A model generated the notes under the pieces. That model was given only the letters and a program-made list of their open reading frames with translations. It was not told the DNA's origin and ran no database searches. The position numbers and the translations under genes were made by a program. From positions 124,001-188,000 of the forward strand of contig WPHV01000011.1 of NCBI GenBank assembly GCA_009744235.1: 64,000 nucleotides of DNA, read 5' to 3'. This DNA is from Gillisella vitis (GTDB lineage Bacteria; Pseudomonadota; Alphaproteobacteria; Rhizobiales; Rhizobiaceae). Positions within the stretch are counted from its first letter, which is position 1. The number at the start of each line of letters is the position of its first letter. Of this stretch, positions 8,028-16,863 are shown one piece after another.

Positions 8028-9530
8028 TTACTCCTCCAGGCCCAGCTTGGCCTTGACCAGCGCCTGCACCGCCTGCGGATTGGCCTTGCCACCGGTCGCC
8101 TTCATCACCTGACCGACAAACCAGCCGGCCAGGGTCGGCTTGGCCAGCACCTTGGCGACCTGATCGGGATTGGCGGCGATAATCTCGTCCACAGCCTTTT
8201 CGATGGCGCCGGTGTCGGTCACCTGTTTCATGCCCCGGCTTTCAACGATATCGGCGGGATCACCGCCCTCGTTGAAGACGATTTCAAACAAGTCCTTGGC
8301 GATCTTGCCGGAAATGGTCTCCGCCTTGATCAGATCGATGATACCACCGAGTTGGGCGGGTGAAACCGGAGTCTCTTCAATGCCTTTGCCGGCTTTGTTC
8401 AAGGCACCCAGCAAGTCGTTGATCACCCAGTTGGCGGCAATCTTGCCATCGCGACCGGCGGCCACGGCTTCGTAATAGTCGGCAATCGCCTTTTCAGACA
8501 CCAGCACCGAAGCATCGTAGACGGAAAGGCCCAGGGAGGCGACAAAACGCGCCTTCTTGTCGTCGGGCAATTCCGGCAGATCCTTCTTCAAGGCCTGCAC
8601 GAAGGCATCATCGAACTCCAGCGGCAGCAGGTCGGGATCGGGGAAATAGCGATAATCATGCGCGTCTTCCTTGGAGCGCATCGAGCGGGTCTCGCCCTTG
8701 CCCGGATCAAACAGCCGGGTTTCCTGATCAATCGAGCCGCCATCCTCCAGAATAGCGATCTGGCGACGAGCTTCATACTCGATGGCCTGACCGATGAAGC
8801 GGATGGAGTTGACGTTCTTGATTTCGCAGCGCGTGCCGAATTCGCCGCCCGGCTTGCGCACCGAGACATTGACGTCGGCGCGCATCGAGCCTTCGTCCAT
8901 ATTGCCGTCGCAGGTGCCGAGATAGCGCACGATGGAGCGTAGCTTGGTCATATAGGCCTTGGCTTCGTCGGAAGAGCGCATGTCCGGCTTGGACACGATT
9001 TCCATCAGCGCCACGCCGGAGCGGTTCAGATCGACATAGGACATGGTCGGATGCTGGTCATGCATCGACTTGCCGGCATCCTGCTCCAGATGCAGACGCT
9101 CGATGCCGATTTCGATATCCTCGAAATTCCCCTGACGATCAGGCCCAAGCGAAATGATGATCTTGCCTTCGCCGACAATCGGGTCCTTGAACTGCGAGAT
9201 CTGATAGCCCTGCGGCAGGTCGGGATAGAAATAGTTCTTGCGGTCAAAAATCGAACGCTTGTTGATTTTTGCCTTCAGGCCGAGACCGGTGCGCACCGCC
9301 TGGCGAACGCATTCCTCGTTGATAACGGGCAACATGCCGGGCATGGCCGCATCGACCAAGGAGACGTTGTCGTTCGGTGCATTGCCGAATGTGGTTGAGG
9401 CCCCGGAAAACAGCTTGGACTGGCTCAAGACCTGGGCATGAACTTCCATGCCGATAACGATTTCCCAATCGCCGGTGGCGCCGGGAATCAGGCGTTTCGG
9501 GTCGGGGGTGCGCGTATCGACAAGGGTCAT
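8028..9530 (-). CDS. gatB: Aspartyl/glutamyl-tRNA(Asn/Gln) amidotransferase subunit B
   Basis: A 500-residue GatB, the subunit that phosphorylates misacylated Glu-tRNA(Gln) or Asp-tRNA(Asn) and accepts ammonia from GatA. N-terminal WEIVIGMEVHAQVLSQSKLFSG and DAAMPGMLPVINEECVRQA are signature blocks, YFYPDLPQGYQISQF is the kinase-like cradle, RADVNVSVR and RCEIKNVNSIRFI follow, and the C-terminal 110 residues form the helical YqeY-like tRNA-binding tail. Length is standard. gatA and gatC are 4 kb away on the same strand, so this is not a contiguous gatCAB operon. Confidence 0.97.
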   Translation of the reverse strand: MTLVDTRTPDPKRLIPGATGDWEIVIGMEVHAQVLSQSKLFSGASTTFGNAPNDNVSLVDAAMPGMLPVINEECVRQAVRTGLGLKAKINKRSIFDRKNYFYPDLPQGYQISQFKDPIVGEGKIIISLGPDRQGNFEDIEIGIERLHLEQDAGKSMHDQHPTMSYVDLNRSGVALMEIVSKPDMRSSDEAKAYMTKLRSIVRYLGTCDGNMDEGSMRADVNVSVRKPGGEFGTRCEIKNVNSIRFIGQAIEYEARRQIAILEDGGSIDQETRLFDPGKGETRSMRSKEDAHDYRYFPDPDLLPLEFDDAFVQALKKDLPELPDDKKARFVASLGLSVYDASVLVSEKAIADYYEAVAAGRDGKIAANWVINDLLGALNKAGKGIEETPVSPAQLGGIIDLIKAETISGKIAKDLFEIVFNEGGDPADIVESRGMKQVTDTGAIEKAVDEIIAANPDQVAKVLAKPTLAGWFVGQVMKATGGKANPQAVQALVKAKLGLEE

Positions 9531-9879
9531 GACATGCTCTTTTCAGACCAATTCCGGAAAAACCACGAGAGATTTCGCCTGAGGAATTGCACAAACATAA
9601 AGAAGCCGGAGCGGTCGGCGATCTGGAAAAAACAGCAATGCTCCGACAGGTGATTTTCACCTTCCCGGTTAAAACAAATGCGCGCAAGGCGCAAGACGGC
9701 GCAGCGCCCTCAGCCGTCAAGGAACGGCCTGGCACCACTGAAAAAAGCGGATGACGTGGCAAAATTAGCAATTGCTCGCAAAATGCAGGGCAAAGCAGCC
9801 GTAACAGCCTTTCAAGGCGGATGACGCGCCTTGGAAAACAGGCTATGGGGGCGGCGGAGAACAGCCCTTGGAAACAGAC
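9531..9879. other. Intergenic region between divergent gatB and GT2 genes
   Basis: About 350 bases holding both promoters. A hairpin-forming stretch lies at roughly 9806-9844 (AAGGC facing GCCTT, with AGCCT facing AGGCT outside). The nonamer CGGATGACG occurs twice, at about 9748 and 9818, the second inside that hairpin loop. No RNA gene or ORF could be supported. Confidence 0.45.
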
Positions 9880-10629
9880 ATGACCGCCCAATTGCCCCGC
9901 TTTGCCGTTGTCGTCCCTATGAAGAATGAGGCGGATAATATCGACCTGCTGATCGGCGAGATCGAAACGGCCTGTCAGGGCGAGAATTTCGAGGCGATTT
10001 TCGTGGATGACGGATCGACGGACGCCACGCTTGCCCGGCTAAGGCAAGCAGCCAGCCTCAAGCCATGGGTGCGCGTGCTGCATCATCCAGTCTCCGGCGG
10101 TCAATCGGCAGCGATCCATTCGGGCGTCAACGCGGCGCGTGCGCCGATCATCTGCACCATGGATGGCGACGGCCAGAACCCGCCCTCGGAAATCCCCCGG
10201 CTCGTCGCTCCGCTTTTGGGCGATAACACCGCTCCCGATCTGGGCCTGGTCGCCGGGCAGCGCGCCAAGCGGCAGGACACTTTGTCGAAGAAGATCGCCT
10301 CGCGTCTGGCCAATGGCATCCGCCAGAGCATCCTGCAGGACAACACCCGCGACACCGGCTGCGGCCTGAAAGCCTTTCGGCGCGATGCATTTCTGGACCT
10401 GCCGTTTTTCAATCACATGCACCGCTACCTGCCGGCACTGTTTTCCGCCTATGGCTGGCGGGTGGCGCATGTGGATGTCGGCCACCGGCACCGCCATGCC
10501 GGAACCTCCAATTACAACAATCTTCAGCGCGCGCTGGTCGGCATTCATGACCTGATCGGCGTCAGCTGGTTGATCAAACGCCGCAAGACCGTGCGCCCGC
10601 AGGATATCGGACCGTCATCTCATGAATGA
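9880..10629 (+). CDS. Glycosyltransferase family 2, ArnC/DPM1-like polyprenyl-phosphate sugar transferase
   Basis: A 249-residue GT2 enzyme starting RFAVVVPMKNEADNIDLL, with the nucleotide-sugar motif IFVDDGSTDAT and the metal-binding MDGDGQNPPSEIP, then GLKAFRRDAF. It lacks the two C-terminal membrane helices of E. coli ArnC and resembles the soluble dolichyl-phosphate mannosyltransferase type. With the two genes that follow it forms a cassette that would load a sugar onto a polyprenyl phosphate and transfer it outside. In Rhizobium the RgtE protein does this with galacturonic acid for LPS; assignment here is inference. ATG at 9880 was used, but a TTG at 9868 has the better Shine-Dalgarno (GGAG). 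Confidence 0.83.
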   Translation: MTAQLPRFAVVVPMKNEADNIDLLIGEIETACQGENFEAIFVDDGSTDATLARLRQAASLKPWVRVLHHPVSGGQSAAIHSGVNAARAPIICTMDGDGQNPPSEIPRLVAPLLGDNTAPDLGLVAGQRAKRQDTLSKKIASRLANGIRQSILQDNTRDTGCGLKAFRRDAFLDLPFFNHMHRYLPALFSAYGWRVAHVDVGHRHRHAGTSNYNNLQRALVGIHDLIGVSWLIKRRKTVRPQDIGPSSHE

Positions 10630-10945
10630 TCTTCTCGCCTATTTCAAAATCCACGACACCAACGATCTGATCTGGCTGGCGCTGGGGGTGATTGCCCAAT
10701 TGATGTTTTCGCTACGGTTCATCATCCAGTGGCTGGTGTCTGAAAAGCAGAAACGCTCCGTGATACCCGCCGCCTTCTGGTGGTTTTCGGTGATCGGGGG
10801 TATCATGCTGCTGGCCTATGGCATTCACCGTGGCGAGCCGATCATCATGCTTGGCCAAGGGCTTGGCATCATCGTCTATATCCGCAACCTGATGCTGCTG
10901 CATCAGGGCCGCAAGACCGATCTGCCCTCCGAATCCAAATCATAA
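10622..10945 (+). CDS. Lipid A biosynthesis N-terminal domain (LAB-N) membrane protein
   Basis: A 107-residue protein with three predicted membrane segments (about 14-34, 46-64, 70-88). It carries the LAB_N family core: LGVIAQLMFSLRFIIQWLVSEK, a short basic stretch, PAAFWWFSVIGGIMLLAYGIHRGEPIIMLGQ, and YIRNLMLLH. LAB_N proteins occur next to ArnT/ArnC-like transferases or fused to lipid A enzymes; they may help handle the polyprenyl-linked sugar, though the exact role is not settled. Its ATG overlaps the end of the GT2 gene by 8 bases, so the two are translationally coupled. Confidence 0.85.
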   Translation: MNDLLAYFKIHDTNDLIWLALGVIAQLMFSLRFIIQWLVSEKQKRSVIPAAFWWFSVIGGIMLLAYGIHRGEPIIMLGQGLGIIVYIRNLMLLHQGRKTDLPSESKS

Positions 10946-10958
10946 ACCGGCGGCCCCG

Positions 10959-12401
10959 ATGCGCATCACCCTAACCACCAGCGTCTTCCTCATTCTTGCC
11001 ATCACGCTCTACCGGATCGTGATGCTGCATTTCGACGGCACCGACCTGTTTGTGGATGAAGCGCAATACTGGCTGTGGTCGACCCATCTCGACTTCGGCT
11101 ATTATTCCAAGCCGCCGATGATCGCTTGGGTGATCCATCTGTTCACGCTGATCGGTGGCAGTCAGGATATTTTCTGGGTCCGTGTGGCAAGCCCGCTGTT
11201 CCATATGGCAACGGCGCTGCTGCTGATCCCGGCGACGTCCAGGCTGACCGGTTCTGAAAAGGCCGGGCTGTGGACAGGACTGAGCTATGCGACCCTGCCG
11301 GGCGTGGCGCTGTCATCGGTGTTCATGTCCACCGACACGATCCTGTTTCCCTTCCTGGCGCTGACGCTGCTATGTTATTCGCATCTGATCGAGCGACGCT
11401 CGGCTGGCTATGCGGTTTTGATGGGCATCGCCATCGGCTGCGGCACCCTTTCGAAATATGCGATGCTGTATTTCGCCGCGACCGCAATCATTGCCGCCAT
11501 CGCCCTGCCCAAAGCGCGCATTGCGCTGCGAGACACCGTGCTTGCCATCTTCGCGGCAATCGTGGTTATCGCTCCGAATATCTGGTGGAACAGCACCCAT
11601 GGCGGCGCGACGCTGAAACACACGTCGGAAAATGCCGATTGGCACGGGCTGAACTTCAAGATCGGCAAGGCAGCAGAGTTTCTCGGCAGTCAGTTCGGCG
11701 TGGTCGGACCGGTGTTGTTTGCCGCCCTGCTGATCGTGTTTTACCGGCTGCTGCGGGGGCGTGCCTCCACGACCGAAAAACATCTGTTCATCCTGTCCTG
11801 GCCAATCATTCTCGCCATCGTTTTCCAGGCCTTGATGTCGCGTGCCTATGCCAATTGGGCAGCCACCGCTTACGCAGCAGGCACCATGCTGGCGGTCTGG
11901 TATCTTCTCCAGTCCTCGCCTCGGGCGCTGAAGATCTCGCTGGCGATCAATGGCATCATCGCCATAGCCTTTCCGTTGCTGACGGCTTTTCCTCAGCACG
12001 TCACGACACCAAAAGGCCAATCGGTGCTGGCCCGCTATCTGGGACGAACCGATCTGAGCTGGGCGATTGCCACGACGGCCGCGAGGACCGGCACAGCCAC
12101 CATCGTCGCTGATAACCGCGATATTCTTGCCGATCTGTTTCACACGCTGCGCGACGAACCCTTCGCCATCAAGGCCCGGACCATCGGTGGTTTTCCGCGC
12201 AATTACTATGAGCAGGAATTTCCGCTGACCTCGGCGCTCGGCACGGAAACCGTGCTGTATGTGACCGGAGCCAATGTCACCTGCCACGGCGCGGTGGTCG
12301 ATCCTGTGGCGGACCTGACGCCCAAGGATGGCTATCTCATGGGACGCAAGCTGAAAGCCTACGCGATTTCCGCCAGCTGCCTGACCAACCAGCTGACATA
12401 A
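10959..12401 (+). CDS. Glycosyltransferase family 39/ArnT-like membrane sugar transferase
   Basis: A 480-residue polytopic protein of the PMT_2/ArnT superfamily. The first periplasmic loop holds LFVDEAQYWLWS with the conserved Asp-Glu pair, followed by LDFGYYSKPPMIAWV, both diagnostic. About ten hydrophobic segments follow, and residues from about 345 onward form a soluble periplasmic tail. Family members transfer a sugar from a polyprenyl phosphate to lipid A, LPS core or other envelope acceptors. It starts 13 bases after the LAB-N gene, and the GT2-LAB-N-GT39 order argues for one pathway. Rhizobial RgtA-D galacturonosyltransferases belong to this superfamily; the acceptor here is unknown. 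Confidence 0.83.
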   Translation: MRITLTTSVFLILAITLYRIVMLHFDGTDLFVDEAQYWLWSTHLDFGYYSKPPMIAWVIHLFTLIGGSQDIFWVRVASPLFHMATALLLIPATSRLTGSEKAGLWTGLSYATLPGVALSSVFMSTDTILFPFLALTLLCYSHLIERRSAGYAVLMGIAIGCGTLSKYAMLYFAATAIIAAIALPKARIALRDTVLAIFAAIVVIAPNIWWNSTHGGATLKHTSENADWHGLNFKIGKAAEFLGSQFGVVGPVLFAALLIVFYRLLRGRASTTEKHLFILSWPIILAIVFQALMSRAYANWAATAYAAGTMLAVWYLLQSSPRALKISLAINGIIAIAFPLLTAFPQHVTTPKGQSVLARYLGRTDLSWAIATTAARTGTATIVADNRDILADLFHTLRDEPFAIKARTIGGFPRNYYEQEFPLTSALGTETVLYVTGANVTCHGAVVDPVADLTPKDGYLMGRKLKAYAISASCLTNQLT

Positions 12402-12413
12402 CCCCCTTGCGTC

Positions 12414-12932
12414 CTACTCAAATCCGCCGCCGGGGCCATAGGTAAAGCTGCGTTTTTCAACGAGACGCTTCGACATACCGACCGTCTCCACATCCCGGTC
12501 CAGCTTCGGATTATAGACCACCGAAAGCCAGTGGACGCTATATCCGTGGTGTTCGAAAAAACCGACGGCCTGACGGTTGCGCGCATGAGTTTCCAGATGC
12601 GCTTCCTCAAAGCCCAAGTGAAGGATATCCTCCTCGATGGAGGCGAGCAGCGTCCTGCTATAGCCGCGCCGCTGGTAATCGGGATCGATCCAGAAATCGG
12701 AGATCTTATCATCGAGATTTTCGCGCGCCGCCCAGCCAACGGGGTGGCCTGCATGTTCGACCACGGACATGGTAATCAGGTTCGAGCGGGCGAAATTGAT
12801 AAATGCGCTGCGGGCAGTATCGACCATCGTCCGCGTTTCGCCGACGGGAATCATCGCCTGTTCCCAGGCGCGAAAGCCGATATCGGCCAAAATCCCTGCT
12901 TCGTCGGAATGCGCACTGCGAATCGTCGACAT
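12414..12932 (-). CDS. GNAT family N-acetyltransferase
   Basis: A 172-residue GNAT protein starting STIRSAHSDEAGILADIGFRAW. The core is VGWAARENLDDKISDFWIDP followed by DYQRRGYSRTLL (acetyl-CoA loop) and ARNRQAVGFFEHHGY. ATG at 12932 has GAGGAG 4 bases upstream; the longer reading to 12968 was rejected. It is clearly paralogous to the next gene upstream at 13029-13562, sharing the GWxARE, ISDxWIxPDxQRRG blocks, so the pair looks like a tandem duplication. It converges with the ArnT-like gene 12 bases away. Confidence 0.87.
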   Translation of the reverse strand: MSTIRSAHSDEAGILADIGFRAWEQAMIPVGETRTMVDTARSAFINFARSNLITMSVVEHAGHPVGWAARENLDDKISDFWIDPDYQRRGYSRTLLASIEEDILHLGFEEAHLETHARNRQAVGFFEHHGYSVHWLSVVYNPKLDRDVETVGMSKRLVEKRSFTYGPGGGFE

Positions 12933-13028
12933 CGGCTCCTCACCTGGATGATCGGTTGAGTAGATCACCAGGAATGCAACAGCGCCAGTGGCGTTAAGGT
13001 TTTATGAACACTTTGCTGAGGGCGCGGT

Positions 13029-13562
13029 TCAGTAAAGCCGTCGCCGCAGCCGGACCTTGGGAATTTCCAATTCCATGACCGCGTCGCGCTCCATACCTTG
13101 CCAGACGGTCTCAAATCCGCAGCTTTTATAAAGGGCCTGGGCCGCAAAATTATTCTGATGGGTGGAAATTCGGGCCTGCTTTACCCCTTCGCGGCGCATG
13201 GTCTCGCAAAAATGCAACACCAAAGACCGGCCAATGCCACGCCGCTGATGGTCCGGCGAGATCCAGATATCGGAAATCACGTCCTGTTGCGCCTCACGCG
13301 CGCCCCAACCGGCAATCGCGCCTTCGATCTCGGCAACAATGACATCCAGCGCAGGCCCGAAGGGGAAGCGCAAAAACGCTTCCTTGACCTTTTGCGCAAT
13401 AGCCGGATCGGTCATGGCGCGATCCAGCGGCCCGGTGGAGCGCCAGCTGTCCCAGCCGATGTGGCCGACCATCTGCCGGTCAGCCTCCTCCATCGGCCTC
13501 AGGATCAATGGCTTACCACCATTGAGCGGGTGTGAACTTTCCGGCAGCCTGTTCGATGACAT
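13029..13562 (-). CDS. GNAT family N-acetyltransferase, overlapping gatA
   Basis: A 177-residue GNAT protein with LILRPMEEADRQMVGHIGW, AGWGAREAQQDVISDIWISP, DHQRRGIGRSLV (acetyl-CoA loop) and NNFAAQALYKSCGF. Its first 50 bases overlap the 3' end of gatA on the same strand. The start at 13562 includes the expected first beta strand LILRP; the next ATG at 13493 would remove it, so the overlap is probably genuine and suggests coupling to gatA. No strong Shine-Dalgarno precedes 13562. Paralogue of the gene at 12414-12932. Confidence 0.83.
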   Translation of the reverse strand: MSSNRLPESSHPLNGGKPLILRPMEEADRQMVGHIGWDSWRSTGPLDRAMTDPAIAQKVKEAFLRFPFGPALDVIVAEIEGAIAGWGAREAQQDVISDIWISPDHQRRGIGRSLVLHFCETMRREGVKQARISTHQNNFAAQALYKSCGFETVWQGMERDAVMELEIPKVRLRRRLY

Positions 13563-14994
13563 GAGCGGTCTTGAAAAGAGTTTCTTCCTCGAAGGGCCTG
13601 CCGATCAGTTGCAGGCCAAGTGGCAGTCCCTTGGCGTCCAGGCCAGCGGGAACCGAAAGGCCCGGCAGACCCGCCATGTTCAGCGTTACCGAGAAGATAT
13701 CGTTCAGATACATCTTCACCGGATCGGCAGCCATGTCCTTGTCGCCAATGGCAAAGGCCGAGGATGGTGTGATCGGCGTCAGGATCGCATCGACCCCTGC
13801 GGCAAACACCTGTTCGAAATCGCGCTTGATCAGCGTGCGAACTTTCTGGGCGCGCAGATAGTAGGCGTCGTAATAGCCAGCTGAGAGCACATAGGTGCCC
13901 ATCAGGATACGGCGCTGCACTTCCTTGCCGAAGCCTGCCGCACGGCTCTTTTCATACATGTCGGCAATATCCTTGCCATCAACGCGCAAGCCGTAGCGCA
14001 CGCCATCATAGCGCGCGAGGTTGGATGAGGCTTCGGCTGAGGCGACGATATAATAAGCTGGCAATGCGTATTTGGTATGCGGCAGGGAAATATCGACAAT
14101 CTCGGCACCGGCCTCCTTCAGCCAGGCCATGCCCTTCTGCCAGAGGGCCTCGATTTCCTCAGGCATGCCATCGACGCGGTACTCCCGGGGAATGCCGATC
14201 TTCATGCCCTTGACGGACTGGCCGATGGCCGCCTCATAGTTTGGAGCGAGCAGATCGACCGAGGTCGTGTCCTTCTCGTCTATGCTGGCCATGGATTTGA
14301 GCAGGATCGCGGCATCGCGCACATCGCGGGCAATTGGCCCGGCCTGATCAAGCGACGAGGCATAGGCAACAATGCCCCAACGCGAGCAGCGGCCGTAAGT
14401 GGGCTTGATTCCGACAGTGCCAGTGAAGGCAGCCGGCTGGCGGATTGAGCCGCCGGTATCGGAGGCAGTAGCACCAGCGCAGAGCCGTGCGGCGACAGCT
14501 GCCGCCGAGCCACCGGATGAGCCGCCCGGCACCAGCTTTTCCTCAGATCCCGTGGCCCGCCATGGGTTTACCACCGGGCCATAGAAGGAGTTTTCGTTGG
14601 ACGAGCCCATGGCGAATTCGTCCATGTTCAGCTTGCCCAACATCACCGCGCCCTCATTCCAGAGGTTCTGGGTAACGGTCGATTCGTATTTCGGCTTGAA
14701 GCCGTCGAGAATGTTCGAGCAGGCCTGGGTATGGACGTCGCGGGTGGCGAACAGGTCCTTGACGCCGAGCGGAATGCCTTCCAGCGCGCCAGCCTTGCCG
14801 CTGGCCAGCCGCGCATCCGACGCCTTGGCCATGTCGCGGGCGATCTCCGGCGTCACCGTCACATAGGCATTGATGGCACCATTGGCAGCCTCGATGGCGC
14901 CCAGATAGGCATCGGTCAACTCGATGGCGGTGATATCCTTGGAAACCAGCTTTTCGCGGGCTTCGGCAATGGTGAGGCTGGTGAGTTCGCTCAT
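13513..14994 (-). CDS. gatA: Aspartyl/glutamyl-tRNA(Asn/Gln) amidotransferase subunit A
   Basis: A 493-residue amidase-signature enzyme that hydrolyses glutamine and passes ammonia to GatB. The Lys of GIPLGVKDLFATRDV, the cis-Ser in GGSSGGSAAAVAARLC and the nucleophilic Ser of TASDTGGSIRQPAAF make the Ser-cisSer-Lys triad. ATG at 14994 gives the usual length; a GTG at 15006 four codons earlier is less likely. gatC lies 71 bases upstream. Together with gatB this allows synthesis of Gln-tRNA(Gln) and possibly Asn-tRNA(Asn) by transamidation. Confidence 0.97.
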   Translation of the reverse strand: MSELTSLTIAEAREKLVSKDITAIELTDAYLGAIEAANGAINAYVTVTPEIARDMAKASDARLASGKAGALEGIPLGVKDLFATRDVHTQACSNILDGFKPKYESTVTQNLWNEGAVMLGKLNMDEFAMGSSNENSFYGPVVNPWRATGSEEKLVPGGSSGGSAAAVAARLCAGATASDTGGSIRQPAAFTGTVGIKPTYGRCSRWGIVAYASSLDQAGPIARDVRDAAILLKSMASIDEKDTTSVDLLAPNYEAAIGQSVKGMKIGIPREYRVDGMPEEIEALWQKGMAWLKEAGAEIVDISLPHTKYALPAYYIVASAEASSNLARYDGVRYGLRVDGKDIADMYEKSRAAGFGKEVQRRILMGTYVLSAGYYDAYYLRAQKVRTLIKRDFEQVFAAGVDAILTPITPSSAFAIGDKDMAADPVKMYLNDIFSVTLNMAGLPGLSVPAGLDAKGLPLGLQLIGRPFEEETLFKTAHVIEQAAGKFTPAQWW

Positions 14995-15065
14995 GAATAC
15001 GGTCACTTTATAGTTGGCGCGGCTGCGTCGAGGGCATCGATGGCTTGGTGGATAATCGCACCGGC

Positions 15066-15353
15066 TTATTCGACAACCTTGGGCACCAGGAAGAAATGGC
15101 GGTCGGTTTCCGGCGCATTGGCAACGATGTCATCGGCCTTGCCACCATCGGTGACGGCGTCCTTGCGCTTGCGCATCGCCATTGGCATCACCGACGTCAT
15201 CGGCTCGACGCCATCGACATTCACTTCCGACAATTGCTCGACAAAGCCGAGAATGCCATTCAACTCCCCCATGACCCGCTCGGCCTCGTCTTCGGGCAGA
15301 GCAATACGGGCAAGCTTGGCAACACGCTTGACAGTGGCGAGATCAACGGACAT
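15066..15353 (-). CDS. gatC: Aspartyl/glutamyl-tRNA(Asn/Gln) amidotransferase subunit C
   Basis: A 95-residue GatC, the small belt-like subunit that stabilises the GatA-GatB complex. SVDLATVKRVAKLARIALPED, the ILGFVEQLSEVNVDGVEPM block and the C-terminal APETDRHFFLVPKVVE match the family closely. ATG at 15353 was used instead of the one two codons earlier. It opens the gatCA unit; a four-copy repeat array sits just upstream. Confidence 0.96.
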   Translation of the reverse strand: MSVDLATVKRVAKLARIALPEDEAERVMGELNGILGFVEQLSEVNVDGVEPMTSVMPMAMRKRKDAVTDGGKADDIVANAPETDRHFFLVPKVVE

Positions 15354-15430
15354 CGGCATTCTCCAGATCGATTATCAGACCCGCTATAATCGCCGAACCG
15401 CGCCCGCGCAACGGGCAGGTTTTTACCACC

Positions 15431-15523
15431 CTCGAATTTTCACCCCCGATCTCGAATTTTCGCCTCTGGCCCAGATTTTTCACCCCGAGAATGACTGATC
15501 CAGGGGTGAAAGTTGAGATTTTT
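15431..15523. repeat. Four-copy repeat array upstream of gatC
   Basis: CTCGAATTTTCACCC (15431-15445) recurs as CTCGAATTTTCGCC (15451-15464), more loosely as CAGATTTTTCACCCC (about 15472-15485), and in inverted form as GGGTGAAAGTTGAGAT (about 15504-15519). The direct copies are spaced about 20-21 bases, two helical turns, so they lie on one DNA face. The last direct copy and the inverted copy can also pair as a stem (TTTCACCCC with GGGGTGAAA). Operators or a processed leader structure are both possible. Confidence 0.55.
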
Positions 15524-15537
15524 AACAGGGCATCATT

Positions 15538-16242
15538 TCAAAGCGACAGCGTTTCGCCCGGCTTGGGTGCCTTGACCTCAGTTTTCGATCCTTCCATGCC
15601 GCCGATGAATTTTTCCGGGGTCTGGTCGATGATCGGGAAGGTGCCGTAATGGGCGGGAATAGCGGTCTTAAAGTTGAAGAATCGCTGGCAGGCGAGTGCG
15701 GCAACCGCACCGCCCATGGTGAAACGGTCACCAATCGGTACGATGCCGATATCAGGCTGATGCAGCTCGTTGATCAGCGCCATATCCGAGAAAATATCGG
15801 TATCGCCCATATGCAGCAGGGACGCTTCATCCTGGAAATGCAGCATCAACCCATTGGCATTGCCGAGCGCATGCGACACGCCATCCTCGGTGATCTGCGC
15901 GGAGGAATGCAGTGCATTGGTAAAGGTCGCGGTAAAGCCGCCGAGATCGATCGTCCCGCCTGTATTGCCCATCTCGATTTTGGACACACCCTTGGCGCCA
16001 AGCCAGGCGGCGAGATCGGCATTGGCCAGCACGGTTGCGTCGGTATCCTTGGCAATCGCCACCGTATCGCCGACATGGTCGCCATGACCGTGGGTCAGAA
16101 GAATATGCGTAACGCCCTTGGTCATATCCTTGATATCCAACCCGGAAAAGCTGGCATTATGGGTCAGGAACGGGTCGATCAGAATGGTGGCCTTGGCGGT
16201 TTCGAGACGAAAGGCCGAATGGCCGAGCCAGGTGAGTTTCAT
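15538..16242 (-). CDS. UPF0173 metal-dependent hydrolase, metallo-beta-lactamase fold
   Basis: A 234-residue protein starting MKLTWLGHSAFRLETAKATILIDPFLT. The metal-binding THGHGDHVGD (HxHxDH) lies near residues 54-63, and later HMGDTDIFSDM, IGDRFTMG and AIPAHYGTFP supply further ligands. This is the UPF0173 (YtkL/UlaG-like) family, probably a cytoplasmic hydrolase of unknown substrate. ATG at 16242 was chosen because the family begins exactly with MKxTWLGH. It is upstream of gatC on the same strand. Confidence 0.93.
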   Translation of the reverse strand: MKLTWLGHSAFRLETAKATILIDPFLTHNASFSGLDIKDMTKGVTHILLTHGHGDHVGDTVAIAKDTDATVLANADLAAWLGAKGVSKIEMGNTGGTIDLGGFTATFTNALHSSAQITEDGVSHALGNANGLMLHFQDEASLLHMGDTDIFSDMALINELHQPDIGIVPIGDRFTMGGAVAALACQRFFNFKTAIPAHYGTFPIIDQTPEKFIGGMEGSKTEVKAPKPGETLSL

Positions 16243-16386
16243 GGAATATCCTCTATGGATGAATGAAAATGGTTTGCCCGCCAAGACATATGGCATAAGC
16301 AGCGCAAGAAAAGGCCAAACCACGAGGATATCCCAGTATCCCCACGGTTTGGAATGAACACACTATTCACAGTTTGAGAAACAGTT

Positions 16387-16863
16387 ATGGCGACCCTGGA
16401 AATCGAAGAACTGGCGCAAAGCCTGCAACCAGGTCAGGCCGTGGCAGGGCTTGATCTCGGCACCAAGACCATCGGTCTTGCCATGTCGGATCTCGGGCGC
16501 CGCTTTGCCTCGCCGCGCACAGTGATCAAAAGGACGAAATTTACCAAAGACGCTGAGGTTCTACTGGCCTTTGCCGCGAAGGAAAAAGTCGCGGCCTTCG
16601 TCATCGGCCTGCCAATCAACATGGATGGCTCTTCCGGGCCCCGTGTTCAGGCCACCCGCGCCTTTGTGCGCGCCATGGCCGAGAAGACCGAAATTCCCTT
16701 CGTCTACTGGGATGAGCGGCTATCGACGGTTGCGGCAACGCGGGCGCTGCTGGAAATGGACGTGTCGCGGGCCAAGCGCGCCGAACGGATTGATTCGGCC
16801 GCCGCCAGCTTCATTCTTCAAGGGGCGCTGGACAGGCTGTCTGGCCTTGCATCGACGCTCTGA
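16387..16863 (+). CDS. ruvX: RuvX/YqgF family putative pre-16S rRNA nuclease
   Basis: A 158-residue RNase H-like fold protein. AGLDLGTKTIGLAMSD with the catalytic Asp is near residue 22, FVIGLPINMDGSSGPRVQ in the middle, WDERLSTVAATRALLE, and a late RIDSAAASFILQGALD with a second Asp. The family processes the 5' end of 16S rRNA and was formerly proposed as a Holliday-junction resolvase. Its last 46 bases overlap the end of the convergent small membrane-protein gene. Confidence 0.94.
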   Translation: MATLEIEELAQSLQPGQAVAGLDLGTKTIGLAMSDLGRRFASPRTVIKRTKFTKDAEVLLAFAAKEKVAAFVIGLPINMDGSSGPRVQATRAFVRAMAEKTEIPFVYWDERLSTVAATRALLEMDVSRAKRAERIDSAAASFILQGALDRLSGLASTL

